From Hyperoodon ampullatus (taxonomy: Eukaryota > Chordata > Mammalia > Artiodactyla > Ziphiidae), in contig CATKHW010000293.1 of the NCBI GenBank assembly GCA_949752795.1, positions 310,001 to 374,000 of the forward strand: a stretch of DNA of 64,000 nucleotides. The letters are read 5' to 3'. Below the pieces are notes generated by a model that was given only the letters and a program-made list of their open reading frames with translations, was not told the DNA's origin and ran no database searches. Position numbers and translations under genes: made by a program. Shown here one piece after another: positions 20,869-34,780 of the stretch. The first letter of the stretch is position 1; each line of letters starts with the position of its first letter.

Positions 20869-22607
20869 CCATTCCATGGGTCCGAACTCTCCAGGTTGAA
20901 GGGAATATTACTACAGCTATAACATGTGCGGGAAACCTAGAGAACGGACACACTGTGAATACGAAAGGTTTCTAAAACTCAACGCATAGTCCCTCCCCTG
21001 GCGCTCCGGTTTGTCTTTCCATCTGCTTTACTATCAACCTCCCAACTTGGAGAGACAGCCCCTTTAACCTCTTGGTTCGCACAGGTTGCCAATTTGGCAG
21101 AGGATGAAAGGGAAGAGGGAGAACCAATGAGAGAGTAGCTGTTAGGCATTTGGACGGGCACATATCACTGTAATTTCCCGGCAGGAAGAAGAATTAACCA
21201 AATTCTCAGCCACCCACCGGGAACCAGTATAGGTCCTGAACCAAAATTTTGGACTTGCGGTCAGCTCACCAAAAACGAGTTGAAAAATGGAGCTCAGGGG
21301 CACAGCAATTCACAAACTGGCCAAGTAATAAAGGACAACTATCATCCAAAAATCTGTTGAGGGAAGGCAACGAGGCGGACTTGAATGCGAGGCAGAATAG
21401 CAGGAAACAGATTTCAAGAGGTACGATGGAATCGCCTTTAAAGCACAGGAAGAGGGGCACAACTTCGACAATGATGCACTTGGCCAAAAAGGGCGTATGC
21501 GTTTTCTCCTGAATATATTCAGGAGAAAACGCATACGCCCTTTTTGGCCAAGCAAGCAAGCGGGCAATGCAAATCTGCACTACAAAGAAGTATCACTTCC
21601 CACCGGTCAAAAGGGACATCCACAAAATGTGTAAGAACAAGAAAGGCAAGACAGGCCCTGGAGAACAGGGAGCCTTGTTATGCTGATGGGCGGGATGTAA
21701 ATTGCCAACTGCCTCTCTGGAGGAGTGCATTCTGTTCCCTAAAACAAGTAAAGAACAGAGCTACAGAGCCAAGGGCACTACCAGTCTAGGGAATATACCT
21801 TGGGAAAACTGAAAATCAATAAGACAGAGCCACCCCAAAATTTAGGGCTGCACTGCATACAAGGACCTCAACTTGGATACACCTTAAGTATCCCAGAAAA
21901 TATAAACATGGTTCAAAAAATTGTGGTACTTACGTACGATGGAATATCCCTCAGCCATGAAATCAATGTCATAAGACCAGTAGCAGCAAAATGGGTGGAT
22001 TCAGGTACGATGATTCTAAGTGAAATAAGTCACACAGAAAAAGAAACTTATCATAAGATATCACTTATGAAGATCCTGTAAACATGGCTACACTTGAACT
22101 GAGTTAGGAAAGAGAACAGTGTCTCACATTTAGAAAACACTCTTATACCTGCTTAAGGGGGAAGGAGAGGTGGGGTGATGCATAAAACCAGAGTTTGATA
22201 TAAGCACAGGTACCGTTCCAAAAACCAACTATGGAATAGACAAGACCTACACCGTCCTCAGCGAAAGGGACTCAAAACCCCATATTTCCCACAGAGGAAA
22301 ATATCTGACTAGTAAGAATCTTAAAACCTATGTATTGATATGTCTCCGTAAGGGAATCAAGTGTGTCTAGACTGGCATAAACATGGCAGCGAGAATCAGC
22401 TCAAACCCACTATAAAAAGGAATTTCAAAAACAAAACAAAAAAACTGGGAAATTCTTTGCAATTCCTTCAGGGTCTCTGATGAAAGCTGGAATGACCCTA
22501 TCTACAACGACAGCTGGATGTGGCATAAGGAGGGACACTTGGGACTGAGACGATTGGTGAGATTGGGTGAGCAAATGCAGACCCTTTAAAGCAATAATGC
22601 ATGGCAC
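20869..22607 (+). repeat. Satellite unit U13 (type G, chimeric 3' end)
   Basis: Palindrome 21479-21552, perfect. Type G marks shared with U17, U24 and U33: gtttgtctttcc, ggccaagtaat, ttgaatgcg and tatcatcc. After about 21697-22291 it switches to type C variants (tttcccacag, tttgcaattcc, gaaagctgg), so it is a G/C recombinant leading into a second D unit. Confidence 0.88.
21479..21552. mobile_element. Mariner-MITE-like palindrome, U13
   Basis: Perfect. Confidence 0.78.
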
Positions 22608-24346
22608 CCATTCCATGGGTCCGAACTCTCCAGGTTGAAGGGAATATTACTACAGCTATAACATGTGCGGGAAACATAGAGAACGGACACAATGTGAATA
22701 CGAAAGGTTTCTAAAACTCAACGAATAGTCCCTCTCCTGGTGCTCCGGTTTGACTTTCCGTCTGCTTTACTATCAACCTCCCAACTTGGAGAGACAGCCC
22801 CTTTAACCTCTTGGTTCGTACAGGTTGCCAATTTGGCAGAGGATGAAAGGGTAGAGGGAGAACCAATGAGAGAGTAGCTGTTAGGCATTTGGACGGTCAC
22901 ATATCACTGTAATTTCCCGGCAGGAAGAAGAATTAACCAAATTCTCAGCCACCCACCGGGAACCAGTATAGGTCCTGAACCAAAATTTTGGACTTGCGGT
23001 CAGCTCACCAAAAACGAGTTGAAAAATGGAGCTCAGGGGCACAGCAATTCACAAACTGGCCGAGTAATAAAGGACAACTATCGTCCAAAAATCTGTTGAG
23101 GGAAGGCAACGAGGCGGACTTGAAAGCGAGGCAGAATAGCAGGAAACAGATTTCAAGAGGTACGTTGGAATCGCCTTTAAAGCACAGGAAGAGGGGCACA
23201 ACTTCGACAATGATGCACTCGGCCAAAAAGGGCGTATGCGTTTTCTCCTGAATATATTCAGGAGAAAACGCATACGCCCTTTTTGGCCAAGCAAGCAAGC
23301 GGGCAATGCAAATCTGCACTACAAAGAAGTATCACTTCCCACCGGTCAAAAGGGACATCCACAAAATGTGTAAGAACAAGAAAGGCAAGACAGGCCCTGG
23401 AGAACAGGGAGCCTTGTTATGCTGATGGGCGGGATGTAAATTGCCAACTGCCTCTCTGGAGGAGTGCATTCTGTTCCCTAAAACAAGTAAAGAACAGAGC
23501 TACAGAGCCAAGGGCACTACCAGTCTAGGGAATATACCTTGGGAAAACTGAAAATCAATAAGACAGAGCCACCCCAAAATTTAGGGCTGCACTGCATACA
23601 AGGACCTCAACTTGGATACACCTTAAGTATCCCAGAAAATATAAACATGGTTCAAAAAATTGTGGTACTTACGTACGATGGAATATCCCTCAGCCATGAA
23701 ATCAATGTCATAAGACCAGTAGCAGCAAAATGGGTGGATTCAGGTACGATGATTCTAAGTGAAATAAGTCACACAGAAAAAGAAACTTATCATAAGATAT
23801 CACTTATGAAGATCCTGTAAACATGGCTACACTTGAACTGAGTTAGGAAAGAGGACAGTGTCTCACATTTAGAAAACACTCTTATACCTGCTTAAGGGGG
23901 AAGGAGAGGTGGGGTGATGCATAAAACCAGAGTTTGATATAAGCACAGGTACCGTTCCAAAAACCAACTATGGAATAGACAAGACCTACACCGTCCTCAG
24001 CGAAAGGGACTCAAAACCCCATATTTCCCACAGAGGAAAATATCTGACTAGTAAGAATCTTAAAACCTATGTATTGATATGTCTCCGTAAGGGAATCAAG
24101 TGTGTCTAGACTGGCATAAACATGGCAGCGAGAATCAGCTCAAACCCACTATAAAAAGGAATTTCAAAAACAAAACAAAAAAACTGGGAAATTCTTTACA
24201 ATTCCTTCAGGGTCTCTGATGAAGGCTGGAATGACCCTATCTACAACGACAGCTGGATGTGGCATAAGGAGGGACACTTGGGACTGAGACGATTGGTGAG
24301 ATTGGGTGAGCAAATGCAGACCCTTTAAAGCAATAATGCATGGCAC
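22608..24346 (+). repeat. Satellite unit U14 (type D)
   Basis: Palindrome 23218-23291 with c at 23220, the same private change as U10, 6,956 bp upstream. Otherwise a near-exact copy of U10. Confidence 0.9.
23218..23291. mobile_element. Mariner-MITE-like palindrome, U14
   Basis: One mismatch (c at 23220), as in U10. Confidence 0.77.
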
Positions 24347-26085
24347 CCATTCCATGGGTCCGAACTCTCCAGGTTGAAGGGAATATTACTACAGCTATAA
24401 CATGTGCGGGAAACCTAGAGAACGGACACACTGTGAATACGAAAGGTTTCTAAAACTCAACGCATAGTCCCTCCCCTGGTGCTCCGGTTTGACTTTCCAT
24501 CTGCTTTACTATCAACCTCCCAACTTGGAGAGACAGCCCCTTTAACCTCTTGGTTCGCACAGGTTGCCACTTTGGCAGAGGATGAAAGGGAAGAGGGAGA
24601 ACCAATGAGAGAGTAGCTGTTAGGCATTTGGACGGGCACATATCACTGTAATTTCCCGGCAGGAAGAAGAATTAACCAAATTCTCAGCCACCCACCGGGC
24701 ACCAGTATAGGTCCTGAACCAAAATTTTGGACTTGCGTTCAGCTCACCAAAAACGAGTTGAAAAATGGAGCTCAGGGGCACAGCAATTCACAAACTGGCT
24801 GAGTAATAAAGGACAACTATCGTCCAAAAATCTGTTGAGGGAAGGCAACGAGGCGGACTTGAAAGCGAGGCAGAATAGCAGGAAACAGATTTCAAGAGGT
24901 ACGTTGGAATCGCCTTTAAAGCACAGGAAGAGGGGCACAACTTCGACAATGATGCACTTGGCCAAAAAGGGCGTATGCGTTTTCTCCTGAATATATTCAG
25001 GAGAAAACGCATACGCCCTTTTTGGCCAAGCAAGCAAGCGGGCAATGCAAATCTGCACTACAAAGAAGTATCACTTCCCACCGGTCAAAAGGGACATCCA
25101 CAAAATGTGTAAGAACAAGAAAGGCAAGACAGGCCCTGGAGAACAGGGAGCCTTGTTATGCTGATGGGCGGGATGTAAATTGCCAACTGCCTCTCTGGAG
25201 GAGTGCATTCTGTTCCCTAAAACAAGTAAAGAACAGAGCTACAGAGCCAAGGGCACTACCAGTCTAGGGAATATACCTTGGGAAAACTGAAAATCAATAA
25301 GACAGAGCCACCCCAAAATTTAGGGCTGCACTGCATACAAGGACCTCAACTTGGATACACCTTAAGTATCCCAGAAAATATAAACATGGTTCAAAAAATT
25401 GTGGTACTTACGTACGATGGAATATCCCTCAGCCATGAAATCAATGTCATAAGACCAGTAGCAGCAAAATGGGTGGATTCAGGTACGATGATTCTAAGTG
25501 AAATAAGTCACACAGAAAAAGAAACTTATCATAAGATATCACTTATGAAGATCCTGTAAACATGGCTACACTTGAACTGAGTTAGGAAAGAGAACAGTGT
25601 CTCACATTTAGAAAACACTCTTATACCTGCTTAAGGGGGAAGGAGAGGTGGGGTGATGCATAAAACCAGAGTTTGATATAAGCAGAGGTACCGTTCCAAA
25701 AACCAACTATGGAATAGAAAAGACCTACACCGTCCTCAGTGAAAGGGACTCAAAACCCCATATTTCCCGCAGAGGAAAATATCTGACTAGTAAGAATCTT
25801 AAAACCTATGTATTGATATGTCTCCGTAAGGGAATCAAGTGTGTCTAGACTGGCATAAACATGGCAGCGAGAATCAGCTCAAACCCACTATAAAAAGGAA
25901 TTTCAAAAACAAAACAAAAAAACTGGGAAATTCTTTACAATTCCTTCAGGGTCTCTGATGAAGGCTGGAATGACCCTATCTACAACGACAGCTGGATGTG
26001 GCATAAGGAGGGACACTTGGGACTGAGACGATTGGTGAGATTGGGTGAGCAAATGCAGACCCTTTAAAGCAATAATGCATGGCAC
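24347..26085 (+). repeat. Satellite unit U15 (type E)
   Basis: Palindrome 24957-25030, perfect. Near-exact copy of U11, including gcaccagt and ctggctgag. Confidence 0.9.
24957..25030. mobile_element. Mariner-MITE-like palindrome, U15
   Basis: Perfect. Confidence 0.78.
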
Positions 26086-27824
26086 CCATTCCATGGGTCC
26101 GAACTCTCCAGGTTGAAGGGAATATTACTACAGCTATAACATGTGTGGGAAACCTAGAGAACGGAAACACTGTGAATACGAAAGGTTTCTGAAACTCAAC
26201 GAATAGTCCCTCTCCTGGTGCTCCGGTTTGACTTTCCGTCTGCTTTACTATCAACCTCCCAACTTGGAGAGACAGCCCCTTTAACCTCTTGGTTCGCACA
26301 GGTTGCCAATTTGGCAGAGGATGAAAGGGAAGAGGGAGAACCAATGAGAGAGTAGCTGTTAGGCATTTGGACGGGCACATATCAATGTAATTTCCCGGCA
26401 GGAAGAAGAATTAACCAAATTCTCAGCCACCCACCGGGAACCAGTATAGGTCCTGAACCAAAATTTTGGACTTGCGGTCAGCTCACCAAAAACGAGTTGA
26501 AAAATGGAGCTCAGGGGCACAGCAATTCACAAACTGGCCGAGTAATAAAGGACAACTATCGTCCAAAAATCTGTTGAGGGAAGGCAACGAGGCGGACTTG
26601 AAAGCGAGGCAGAATAGCAGGAAACAGATTTCAAGAGGTACGTTGGAATCACCTTTAAAGCACAGGAAGAGGGGCACAACTTCGACAATGATGCACTTGG
26701 CCAAAAAGGGCGTATGCGTTTTCTCCTGAATATATTCAGGAGAAAACGCATACGCCCTTTTAGGCCAAGCAAGCAAGCGGGCAATGCAAATCTGCACTAC
26801 AAAGAAGTATCACTTCCCACCGGTCAAAAGGGACATCCACAAAATGTGTAAGAACAAGAAAGGCAAGACAGGCCCTGGAGAACAGGGAGCCTTGTTATGC
26901 TGATGGGCGGGATGTAAATTGCCAACTGCCTCTCTGGAGGAGTGCATTCTGTTCCCTAAAACAAGTAAAGAACAGAGCTACAGAGCCAAGGGCACTACCA
27001 GTCTAGGGAATATACCTTGGGAAAACTGAAAATCAATAAGACAGAGCCACCCCAAAATTTAGGGCTGCACTGCATACAAGGACCTCAACTTGGATACACC
27101 TTAAGTATCCCAGAAAATATAAACATGGTTCAAAAAATTGTGGTACTTACGTACGATGGAATATCCCTCAGCCATGAAATCAATGTCATAAGACCAGTAG
27201 CAGCAAAATGGGTGGATTCAGGTACGATGATTCTAAGTGAAATAAGTCACACAGAAAAAGAAACTTATCATAAGATATCACTTATGAAGATCCTGTAAAC
27301 ATGGCTACACTTGAACTGAGTTAGGAAAGAGAGCAGTGTCTCACATTTAGAAAACACTCTTATACCTGCTTAAGGGGGAAGGAGAGGTGGGGTGATGCAT
27401 AAAACCAGAGTTTGATATAAGCACAGGTACCGTTCCAAAAACCAACTATGGAATAGACAAGACCTACACCGTCCTCAGCGAAAGGGACTCAAAACCCCAT
27501 ATTTCCCACAGAGGAAAATATCTGACTAGTAAGAATCTTAAAACCTATGTATTGATATGTCTCTGTAAGGGAATCAAGTGTGTCTAGACTGGCATAAACA
27601 TGGCAGCGAGAATCAGCTCAAACCCACTATAAAAAGGAATTTCAAAAACAAAACAAAAAAACTGGGAAATTCTTTACAATTCCTTCAGGGTCTCTGATGA
27701 AGGCTGGAATGACCCTATCTACAACGACAGCTGGATGTGGCATAAGGAGGGACACTTGGGACTGAGACGATTGGTGAGATTGGGTGAGCAAATGCAGACC
27801 CTTTAAATCACAAATGCCTGGCAC
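26086..27824 (+). repeat. Satellite unit U16 (type F)
   Basis: Palindrome 26696-26769 with a at 26762. Copy of U12, including the four-base cluster (27808-27818) at its end. Confidence 0.9.
26696..26769. mobile_element. Mariner-MITE-like palindrome, U16
   Basis: One mismatch (a at 26762), type F. Confidence 0.77.
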
Positions 27825-29563
27825 CCATTCCATGGGTCCGAACTCTCCAGGTTGAAGGGAATATTACTACAGCTATAACATGTGCGGGAAACCTAGAGAA
27901 CGGACACACTGTGAATACGAAAGGTTTCTAAAACTCAACGCATAGTCCCTCCCCTGGCGCTCCGGTTTGTCTTTCCATCTGCTTTACTATCAACCTCCCA
28001 ACTTGGAGAGACAGCCCCTTTAACCTCTTGGTTCGCACAGGTTGCCAATTTGGCAGAGGATGAAAGGGAAGAGGGAGAACCAATGAGAGAGTAGCTGTTA
28101 GGCATTTGGACGGGCACATATCACTGTAATTTCCCGGCAGGAAGAAGAATTAACCAAATTCTCAGCCACCCACCGGGAACCAGTATAGGTCCTGAACCAA
28201 AATTTTGGACTTGCGGTCAGCTCACCAAAAACGAGTTGAAAAATGGAGCTCAGGGGCACAGCAATTCACAAACTGGCCAAGTAATAAAGGACAACTATCA
28301 TCCAAAAATCTGTTGAGGGAAGGCAACGAGGCGGACTTGAATGCGAGGCAGAATAGCAGGAAACAGATTTCAAGAGGTACGATGGAATCGCCTTTAAAGC
28401 ACAGGAAGAGGGGCACAACTTCGACAATGATGCACTTGGCCAAAAAGGGCGTATGCGTTTTCTCCTGAATATATTCAGGAGAAAACGCATACGCCCTTTT
28501 TGGCCAAGCAAGCAAGCGGGCAATGCAAATCTGCACTACAAAGAAGTATCACTTCCCACCGGTCAAAAGGGACATCCACAAAATGTGTAAGAACAAGAAA
28601 GGCAAGACAGGCCCTGGAGAACAGGGAGCCTTGTTATGCTGATGGGCGGGATGTAAATTGCCAACTGCCTCTCTGGAGGAGTGCATTCTGTTCCCTAAAA
28701 CAAGTAAAGAACAGAGCTACAGAGCCAAGGGCACTACCAGTCTAGGGAATATACCTTGGGAAAACTGAAAATCAATAAGACAGAGCCACCCCAAAATTTA
28801 GGGCTGCACTGCATACAAGGACCTCAACTTGGATACACCTTAAGTATCCCAGAAAATATAAACATGGTTCAAAAAATTGTGGTACTTACGTACGATGGAA
28901 TATCCCTCAGCCATGAAATCAATGTCATAAGACCAGTAGCAGCAAAATGGGTGGATTCAGGTACGATGATTCTAAGTGAAATAAGTCACACAGAAAAAGA
29001 AACTTATCATAAGATATCACTTATGAAGATCCTGTAAACATGGCTACACTTGAACTGAGTTAGGAAAGAGAACAGTGTCTCACATTTAGAAAACACTCTT
29101 ATACCTGCTTAAGGGGGAAGGAGAGGTGGGGTGATGCATAAAACCAGAGTTTGATATAAGCACAGGTACCGTTCCAAAAACCAACTATGGAATAGACAAG
29201 ACCTACACCGTCCTCAGCGAAAGGGACTCAAAACCCCATATTTCCCGCAGAGGAAAATATCTGACTAGTAAGAATCTTAAAACCTATGTATTGATATGTC
29301 TCCGTAAGGGAATCAAGTGTGTCTAGACTGGCATAAACATGGCAGCGAGAATCAGCTCAAACCCACTATAAAAAGGAATTTCAAAAACAAAACAAAAAAA
29401 CTGGGAAATTCTTTACAATTCCTTCAGGGTCTCTGATGAAAGCTGGAATGACCCTATCTACAACGACAGCTGGATGTGGCATAAGGAGGGACACTTGGGA
29501 CTGAGACGATTGGTGAGATTGGGTGAGCAAATGCAGACCCTTTAAAGCAATAATGCATGGCAC
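27825..29563 (+). repeat. Satellite unit U17 (type G)
   Basis: Palindrome 28435-28508, perfect. Copy of U13 in its 5' part, but the 3' part keeps cccgcag and ttacaattcc as in U24, so the exchange seen in U13 is absent. Next unit is type A. Confidence 0.9.
28435..28508. mobile_element. Mariner-MITE-like palindrome, U17
   Basis: Perfect. Confidence 0.78.
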
Positions 29564-31302
29564 CCATTCCATGGGTCCGAACTCTCCAGGTTGAAGGGAA
29601 TATTACTACAGCTATAACATGTGCGGGAAACATAGAGAACGGACACACTGTGAATACGAAAGGTTTCTAAAACTCAACGAATAGTCCCTCTCCTGGTGCT
29701 CCGGTTTGACTTTCCGTCTGCTTTACTATCAACCTCCCAACTTGGAGAGACAGCCCCTTTAACCTCTTGGTTCGTACAGGTTGCCAATTTGGCAGAGGAT
29801 GAAAGGGAAGAGGGAGAACCAATGAGAGAGTAGCTGTTAGGCATTTGGAGGTGCACATATCACTGTAATTTCCCGGCAGGAAGAAGAATTAACCAAATTC
29901 TCAGCCACCCACCGGGAACCAGTATAGGTCCTGAACCAAAATTTTGGACTTGCGGTCAGCTCACCAAAAACGAGTTGAAAAATGGAGCTCAGGGGCACAG
30001 CAATTCACAAACTGGCCGAGTAATAAAGGACAACTATCGTCCAAAAATCTGTTGAGGGAAGGCAACGAGGCGGACTTGAAAGCGAGGCAGAATAGCAGGA
30101 AACAGATTTCAAGAGGTACGTTGGAATCGCCTTTAAAGCACAGGAAGAGGGGCACAACTTCGACAATGATGCACTTGGCCAAAAAGGGCGTATGCGTTTT
30201 CTCCTGAATATATTCAGGAGAAAACGCATACGCCCTTTTTGGCCAAGCAAGCAAGCGGGCAATGCAAATCTGCACTACAAAGAAGTATCACTTCCCACCG
30301 GTCAAAAGGGACATCCACAAAATGTGTAAGAACAAGAAAGGCAAGACAGGCCCTGGAGAACAGGGAGCCTTGTTATGCTGATGGGCGGGATGTAAATTGC
30401 CAACTGCCTCTCTGGAGGAGTGCATTCTGTTCCCTAAAACAAGTAAAGAACAGAGCTACAGAGCCAAGGGCACTACCAGTCTAGGGAATATACCTTGGGA
30501 AAACTGAAAATCAATAAGACAGAGCCACCCCAAAATTTAGGGCTGCACTGCATACAAGGACCTCAACTTGGATACACCTTAAGTATCCCAGAAAATATAA
30601 ACATGGTTCAAAAAATTGTGGTACTTACGTACGATGGAATATCCCTCAGCCATGAAATCAATGTCATAAGACCAGTAGCAGCAAAATGGGTGGATTCAGG
30701 TACGATGATTCTAAGTGAAATAAGTCACACAGAAAAAGAAACTTATCATAAGATATCACTTATGAAGATCCTGTAATCATGGCTACACTTGAACTGAGTT
30801 AGGAAAGAGAACAGTGTCTCACATTTAGAAAACACTCTTATACCTGCTTAAGGGGGAAGGAGAGGTGGGGTGATGCATAAAACCAGAGTTTGATATAAGC
30901 ACAGGTACCGTTCCAAAAACCAACTATGGAATAGACAAGACCTACACCGTCCTCAGCGAAAGGGACTCAAAACCCCATATTTCCCACAGAGGAAAATATC
31001 TGACTAGTAAGAATCTTAAAACCTATGTATTGATATGTCTCCGTAAGGGAATCAAGTGTGTCTAGACTGGCATAAACATGGCAGCGAGAATCAGCTCAAA
31101 CCCACTATAAAAAGGAATTTCAAAAACAAAACAAAAAAACTGGGAAATTCTTTACAATTCCTTCAGGGTCTCTGATGAAGGCTGGAATGACACTATCTAC
31201 AACGACAGCTGGATGTGGCATAAGGAGGGACACTTGGGACTGAGATGATTGGTGAGATTGGGTGAGCAAATGCAGACCCTTTAAAGCAATAATGCATGGC
31301 AC
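29564..31302 (+). repeat. Satellite unit U18 (type A)
   Basis: Palindrome 30174-30247, perfect. Copy of U7 (ggaggtgcac, ctgtaatcatgg). Own mark: t in gagatgatt near 31246. Confidence 0.9.
30174..30247. mobile_element. Mariner-MITE-like palindrome, U18
   Basis: Perfect. Confidence 0.78.
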
Positions 31303-33041
31303 CCATTCCATGGGTCCGAACTCTCCAGGTTGAAGGGAATATTACTACAGCTATAACATGTGCGGGAAACCTAGAGAACGGACACACAGTGAATACGAAA
31401 GGTTTCTAAAACTCAACGCATAGTCCCTCTCCTGGTGCTCCGGTTTGACTTTCCATCTGCTTTACTATCAACCTCCCAACTTGGAGAGACAGCCCCTTTA
31501 ACCTCTTGGTTCGTACAGGTTGCCACTTTGGCAGAGGATGAAAGGGAAGAGGGAGAACCAATGAGAGAGTAGCTGTTAGGCATTTGGAGGTGCACATATC
31601 ACTGTAATTTCCCGGCAGGAAGAAGAATTAACCAAATTCTCAGCCACCCACCGGGAACCAGTATAGGTCCTGAACCAAAATTTTGGACTTGCGGTCAGCT
31701 CACCAAAAACGAGTTGAAAAATGGAGCTCAGGGGCACAGCAATTCACAAACTGGCCGAGTAATAAAGGACAACTATCGTCCAAAAATCTGTTGAGGGAAG
31801 GCAACGAGGCGGACTTGAAAGCGAGGCAGAATAGCAGGAAACAGATTTCAAGAGGTACGTTGGAATCACCTTTAAAGCACAGGAAGAGGGGCACAACTTC
31901 GACAATGATGCACTTGGCCAAAAAGGGCGTATGCGTTTTCTCCTGAATATATTCAGGAGAAAACGCATACGCCCTTTTTGGCCAAGCAAGCAAGCGGGCA
32001 ATGCAAATCTGCACTACAAAGAAGTATCACTTCCCACCGGTCAAAAGGGACATCCACAAAATGTGTAAGAACAAGAAAGGCAAGACAGGCCCTGGAGAAC
32101 AGGGAGCCTTGTTATGCTGATGGGCGGGATGTAAATTGCCAACTGCCTCTCTGGAGGAGTGCATTCTGTTCCCTAAAACAAGTAAAGAACAGAGCTACAG
32201 AGCCAAGGACACTACCAGTCTAGGGAATATACCTTGGGAAAACTGAAAATCAATAAGACAGAGCCACCCCAAAATTTAGGGCTGCACTGCATACAAGGAC
32301 CTCAACTTGGATACACCTTAAGTATCCCAGAAAATATAAACATGGTTCAAAAAATTGTGGTACTTACGTACGATGGAATATCCCTCAGCCATGAAATCAA
32401 TGTCATAAGACCAGTAGCAGCAAAATGGGTGGATTCAGGTACGATGATTCTAAGTGAAATAAGTCACACAGAAAAAGAAACTTATCATAAGACATCACTT
32501 ATGAAGATCCTGTAAACATGGCTACACTTGAACTGAGTTAGGAAAGAGAACAGTGTCTCACATTTAGAAAACACTCTTATACCTGCTTAAGGGGGAAGGA
32601 GAGGTGGGGTGATGCATAAAACCAGAGTTTGATATAAGCACAGGTACCGTTCCAAAAACCAACTTTGGAATAGACAAGACCTACACCGTCCTCAGCGAAA
32701 GGGACTCAAAACCCCATATTTCCCACAGAGGAAAATATCTGACTAGTAAGAATCTTAAAACCTATGTATTGATATGTCTCCGTAAGGGAATCAAGTGTGT
32801 CTAGACTGGCATAAACATGGCAGCGAGAATCAGCTCAAACCCACTATAAAAAGGAATTTCAAAAACAAAACAAAAAAACTGGGAAATTCTTTACAATTCC
32901 TTCAGGGTCTCTGATGAAGGCTGGAATGACCCTATCTACAACGACAGCTGGATGTGGCATAAGGAGGGACACTTGGGACTGAGACGATTGGTGAGATTGG
33001 GTGAGCAAATGCAGACCCTTTAAAGCAATAATGCATGGCAC
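31303..33041 (+). repeat. Satellite unit U19 (type B)
   Basis: Palindrome 31913-31986, perfect. Copy of U8 (cacacagtgaa, aagacatcac, aactttggaat) but with gtttgactttcc. Own mark: aaggacactacc near 32208. Confidence 0.9.
31913..31986. mobile_element. Mariner-MITE-like palindrome, U19
   Basis: Perfect. Confidence 0.78.
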
Positions 33042-34780
33042 CCATTCCATGGGTCCGAACTCTCCAGGTTGAAGGGAATATTACTACAGCTATAACATGT
33101 GCGGGAAACCTAGAGAACGGACACACTGTGAATACGAAAGGTTTCTAAAACTCAACGCATAGTCCCTCCCCTGGTGCTCCGGTTTGACTTTCCATCTGCT
33201 TTACTATCAACCTCCCAACTTGGAGAGACAGCCCCTTTAACCTCTTGGTTCGCACAGGTTGCCACTTTGGCAGAGGATGAAAGGGAAGAGGGAGAACCAA
33301 TGAGAGAGTAGCTGTTTGGCATTTGGACGGGCACATATCACTGTAATTTCCCGGCAGGAAGAAGAATTAACCAAATTCTCAGCCACCCACCGGGCACCAG
33401 TATAGGTCCTGAACCAAAATTTTGGACTTGCGTTCAGCTCACCAAAAACGAGTTGAAAAATGGAGCTCAGGGGCACAGCAATTCACAAACTGGCCGAGTA
33501 ATAAAGGACAACTATCGTCCAAAAATCTGTTGAGGGAAGGCAACGAGGCGGACTTGAAAGCGAGGCAGAATAGCAGGAAACAGATTTCAAGAGGTACGTT
33601 GGAATCGCCTTTAAAGCACAGGAAGAGGGGCACAACTTCGACAATGATGCACTTGGCCAAAAAGGGCGTATGCGTTTTCTCCTGAATATATTCAGGAGAA
33701 AACGCATACGCCCTTTTTGGCCAGGCAAGCAAGCGGGCAATGCAAATCTGCACTACAAAGAAGTATCACTTCCCACCGGTCAAAAGGGACATCCACAAAA
33801 TGTGTAAGAACAAGAAAGGCAAGACAGGCCCTGGAGAACAGGGAGCCTTGTTATGCTGATGGGCAGGATGTAAATTGCCAACTGCCTCTCTGGAGGAGTG
33901 CATTCTGTTCCCTAAAACAAGTAAAGAACAGAGCTACAGAGCCAAGGGCACTACCAGTCTAGGGAATATACCTTGGGAAAACTGAAAATCAATAAGACAG
34001 AGCCACCCCAAAATTTAGGGCTGCACTGCATACAAGGACCTCAACTTGGATACACCTTAAGTATCCCAGAAAATATAAACATGGTTCAAAAAATTGTGGT
34101 ACTTACGTACGATGGAATATCCCTCAGCCATGAAATCAATGTCATAAGACCAGTAGCAGCAAAATGGGTGGATTCAGGTACGATGATTCTAAGTGAAATA
34201 AGTCACACAGAAAAAGAAACTTATCATAAGATATCACTTATGAAGATCCTGTAAACATGGCTACACTTGAACTGAGTTAGGAAAGAGAACAGTGTCTCAC
34301 ATTTAGAAAACACTCTTATACCTGCTTAAGGGGGAAGGAGAGGTGGGGTGATGCATAAAACCAGAGTTTGATATAAGCACAGGTACCGTTCCAAAAACCA
34401 ACTATGGAATAGACAAGACCTACACCGTCCTCAGCGAAAGGGACTCAAAACCCCATATTTCCCACAGAGGAAAATATCTGACTAGTAAGAATCTTAAAAC
34501 CTATGTATTGATATGTCTCCGTAAGGGAATCAAGTGTGTCTAGACTGGCATAAACATGGCAGCGAGAATCAGCTCAAACCCACTATAAAAAGGAATTTCA
34601 AAAACAAAACAAAAAAACTGGGAAATTCTTTGCAATTCCTTCAGGGTCTCTGATGAAGGCTGGAATGACCCTATCTACAACGACAGCTGGATGTGGCATA
34701 AGGAGGGACACTTGGGACTGAGACGATTGGTGAGATTGGGTGAGCAAATGCAGACCCTTTAAAGCAATAATGCATGGCAC
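33042..34780 (+). repeat. Satellite unit U20 (type C)
   Basis: Palindrome 33652-33725 with g at 33724 (ggccagg). Copy of U9 otherwise (gctgtttggc, gggcaggatg). The g at 33724 recurs only in U29. Confidence 0.9.
33652..33725. mobile_element. Mariner-MITE-like palindrome, U20
   Basis: One mismatch at the outer right end (g at 33724), shared only with U29. Confidence 0.77.

Larger units (their letters stand above)
10435..22607 (+). repeat. Higher-order block ABCDEFG, copy 1 (U7-U13)
   Basis: Seven units whose order of types recurs in U18-U24. The DEFG part was duplicated afterwards, which places the second block 11 units (19,129 bp) downstream. Confidence 0.82.
15652..22607 (+). repeat. Higher-order block DEFG, copy 1 (U10-U13)
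   Basis: Four-unit block of 6,956 bp followed immediately by its near-exact copy. I noticed one substitution (17581) and the switched 3' end of U13 between the two. Confidence 0.85.
22608..29563 (+). repeat. Higher-order block DEFG, copy 2 (U14-U17)
   Basis: Direct tandem duplicate of the preceding four units. It shares private changes with them (c in the palindrome of U10/U14, gcaccagt in U11/U15) that are missing from the two other DEFG blocks. Confidence 0.85.
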
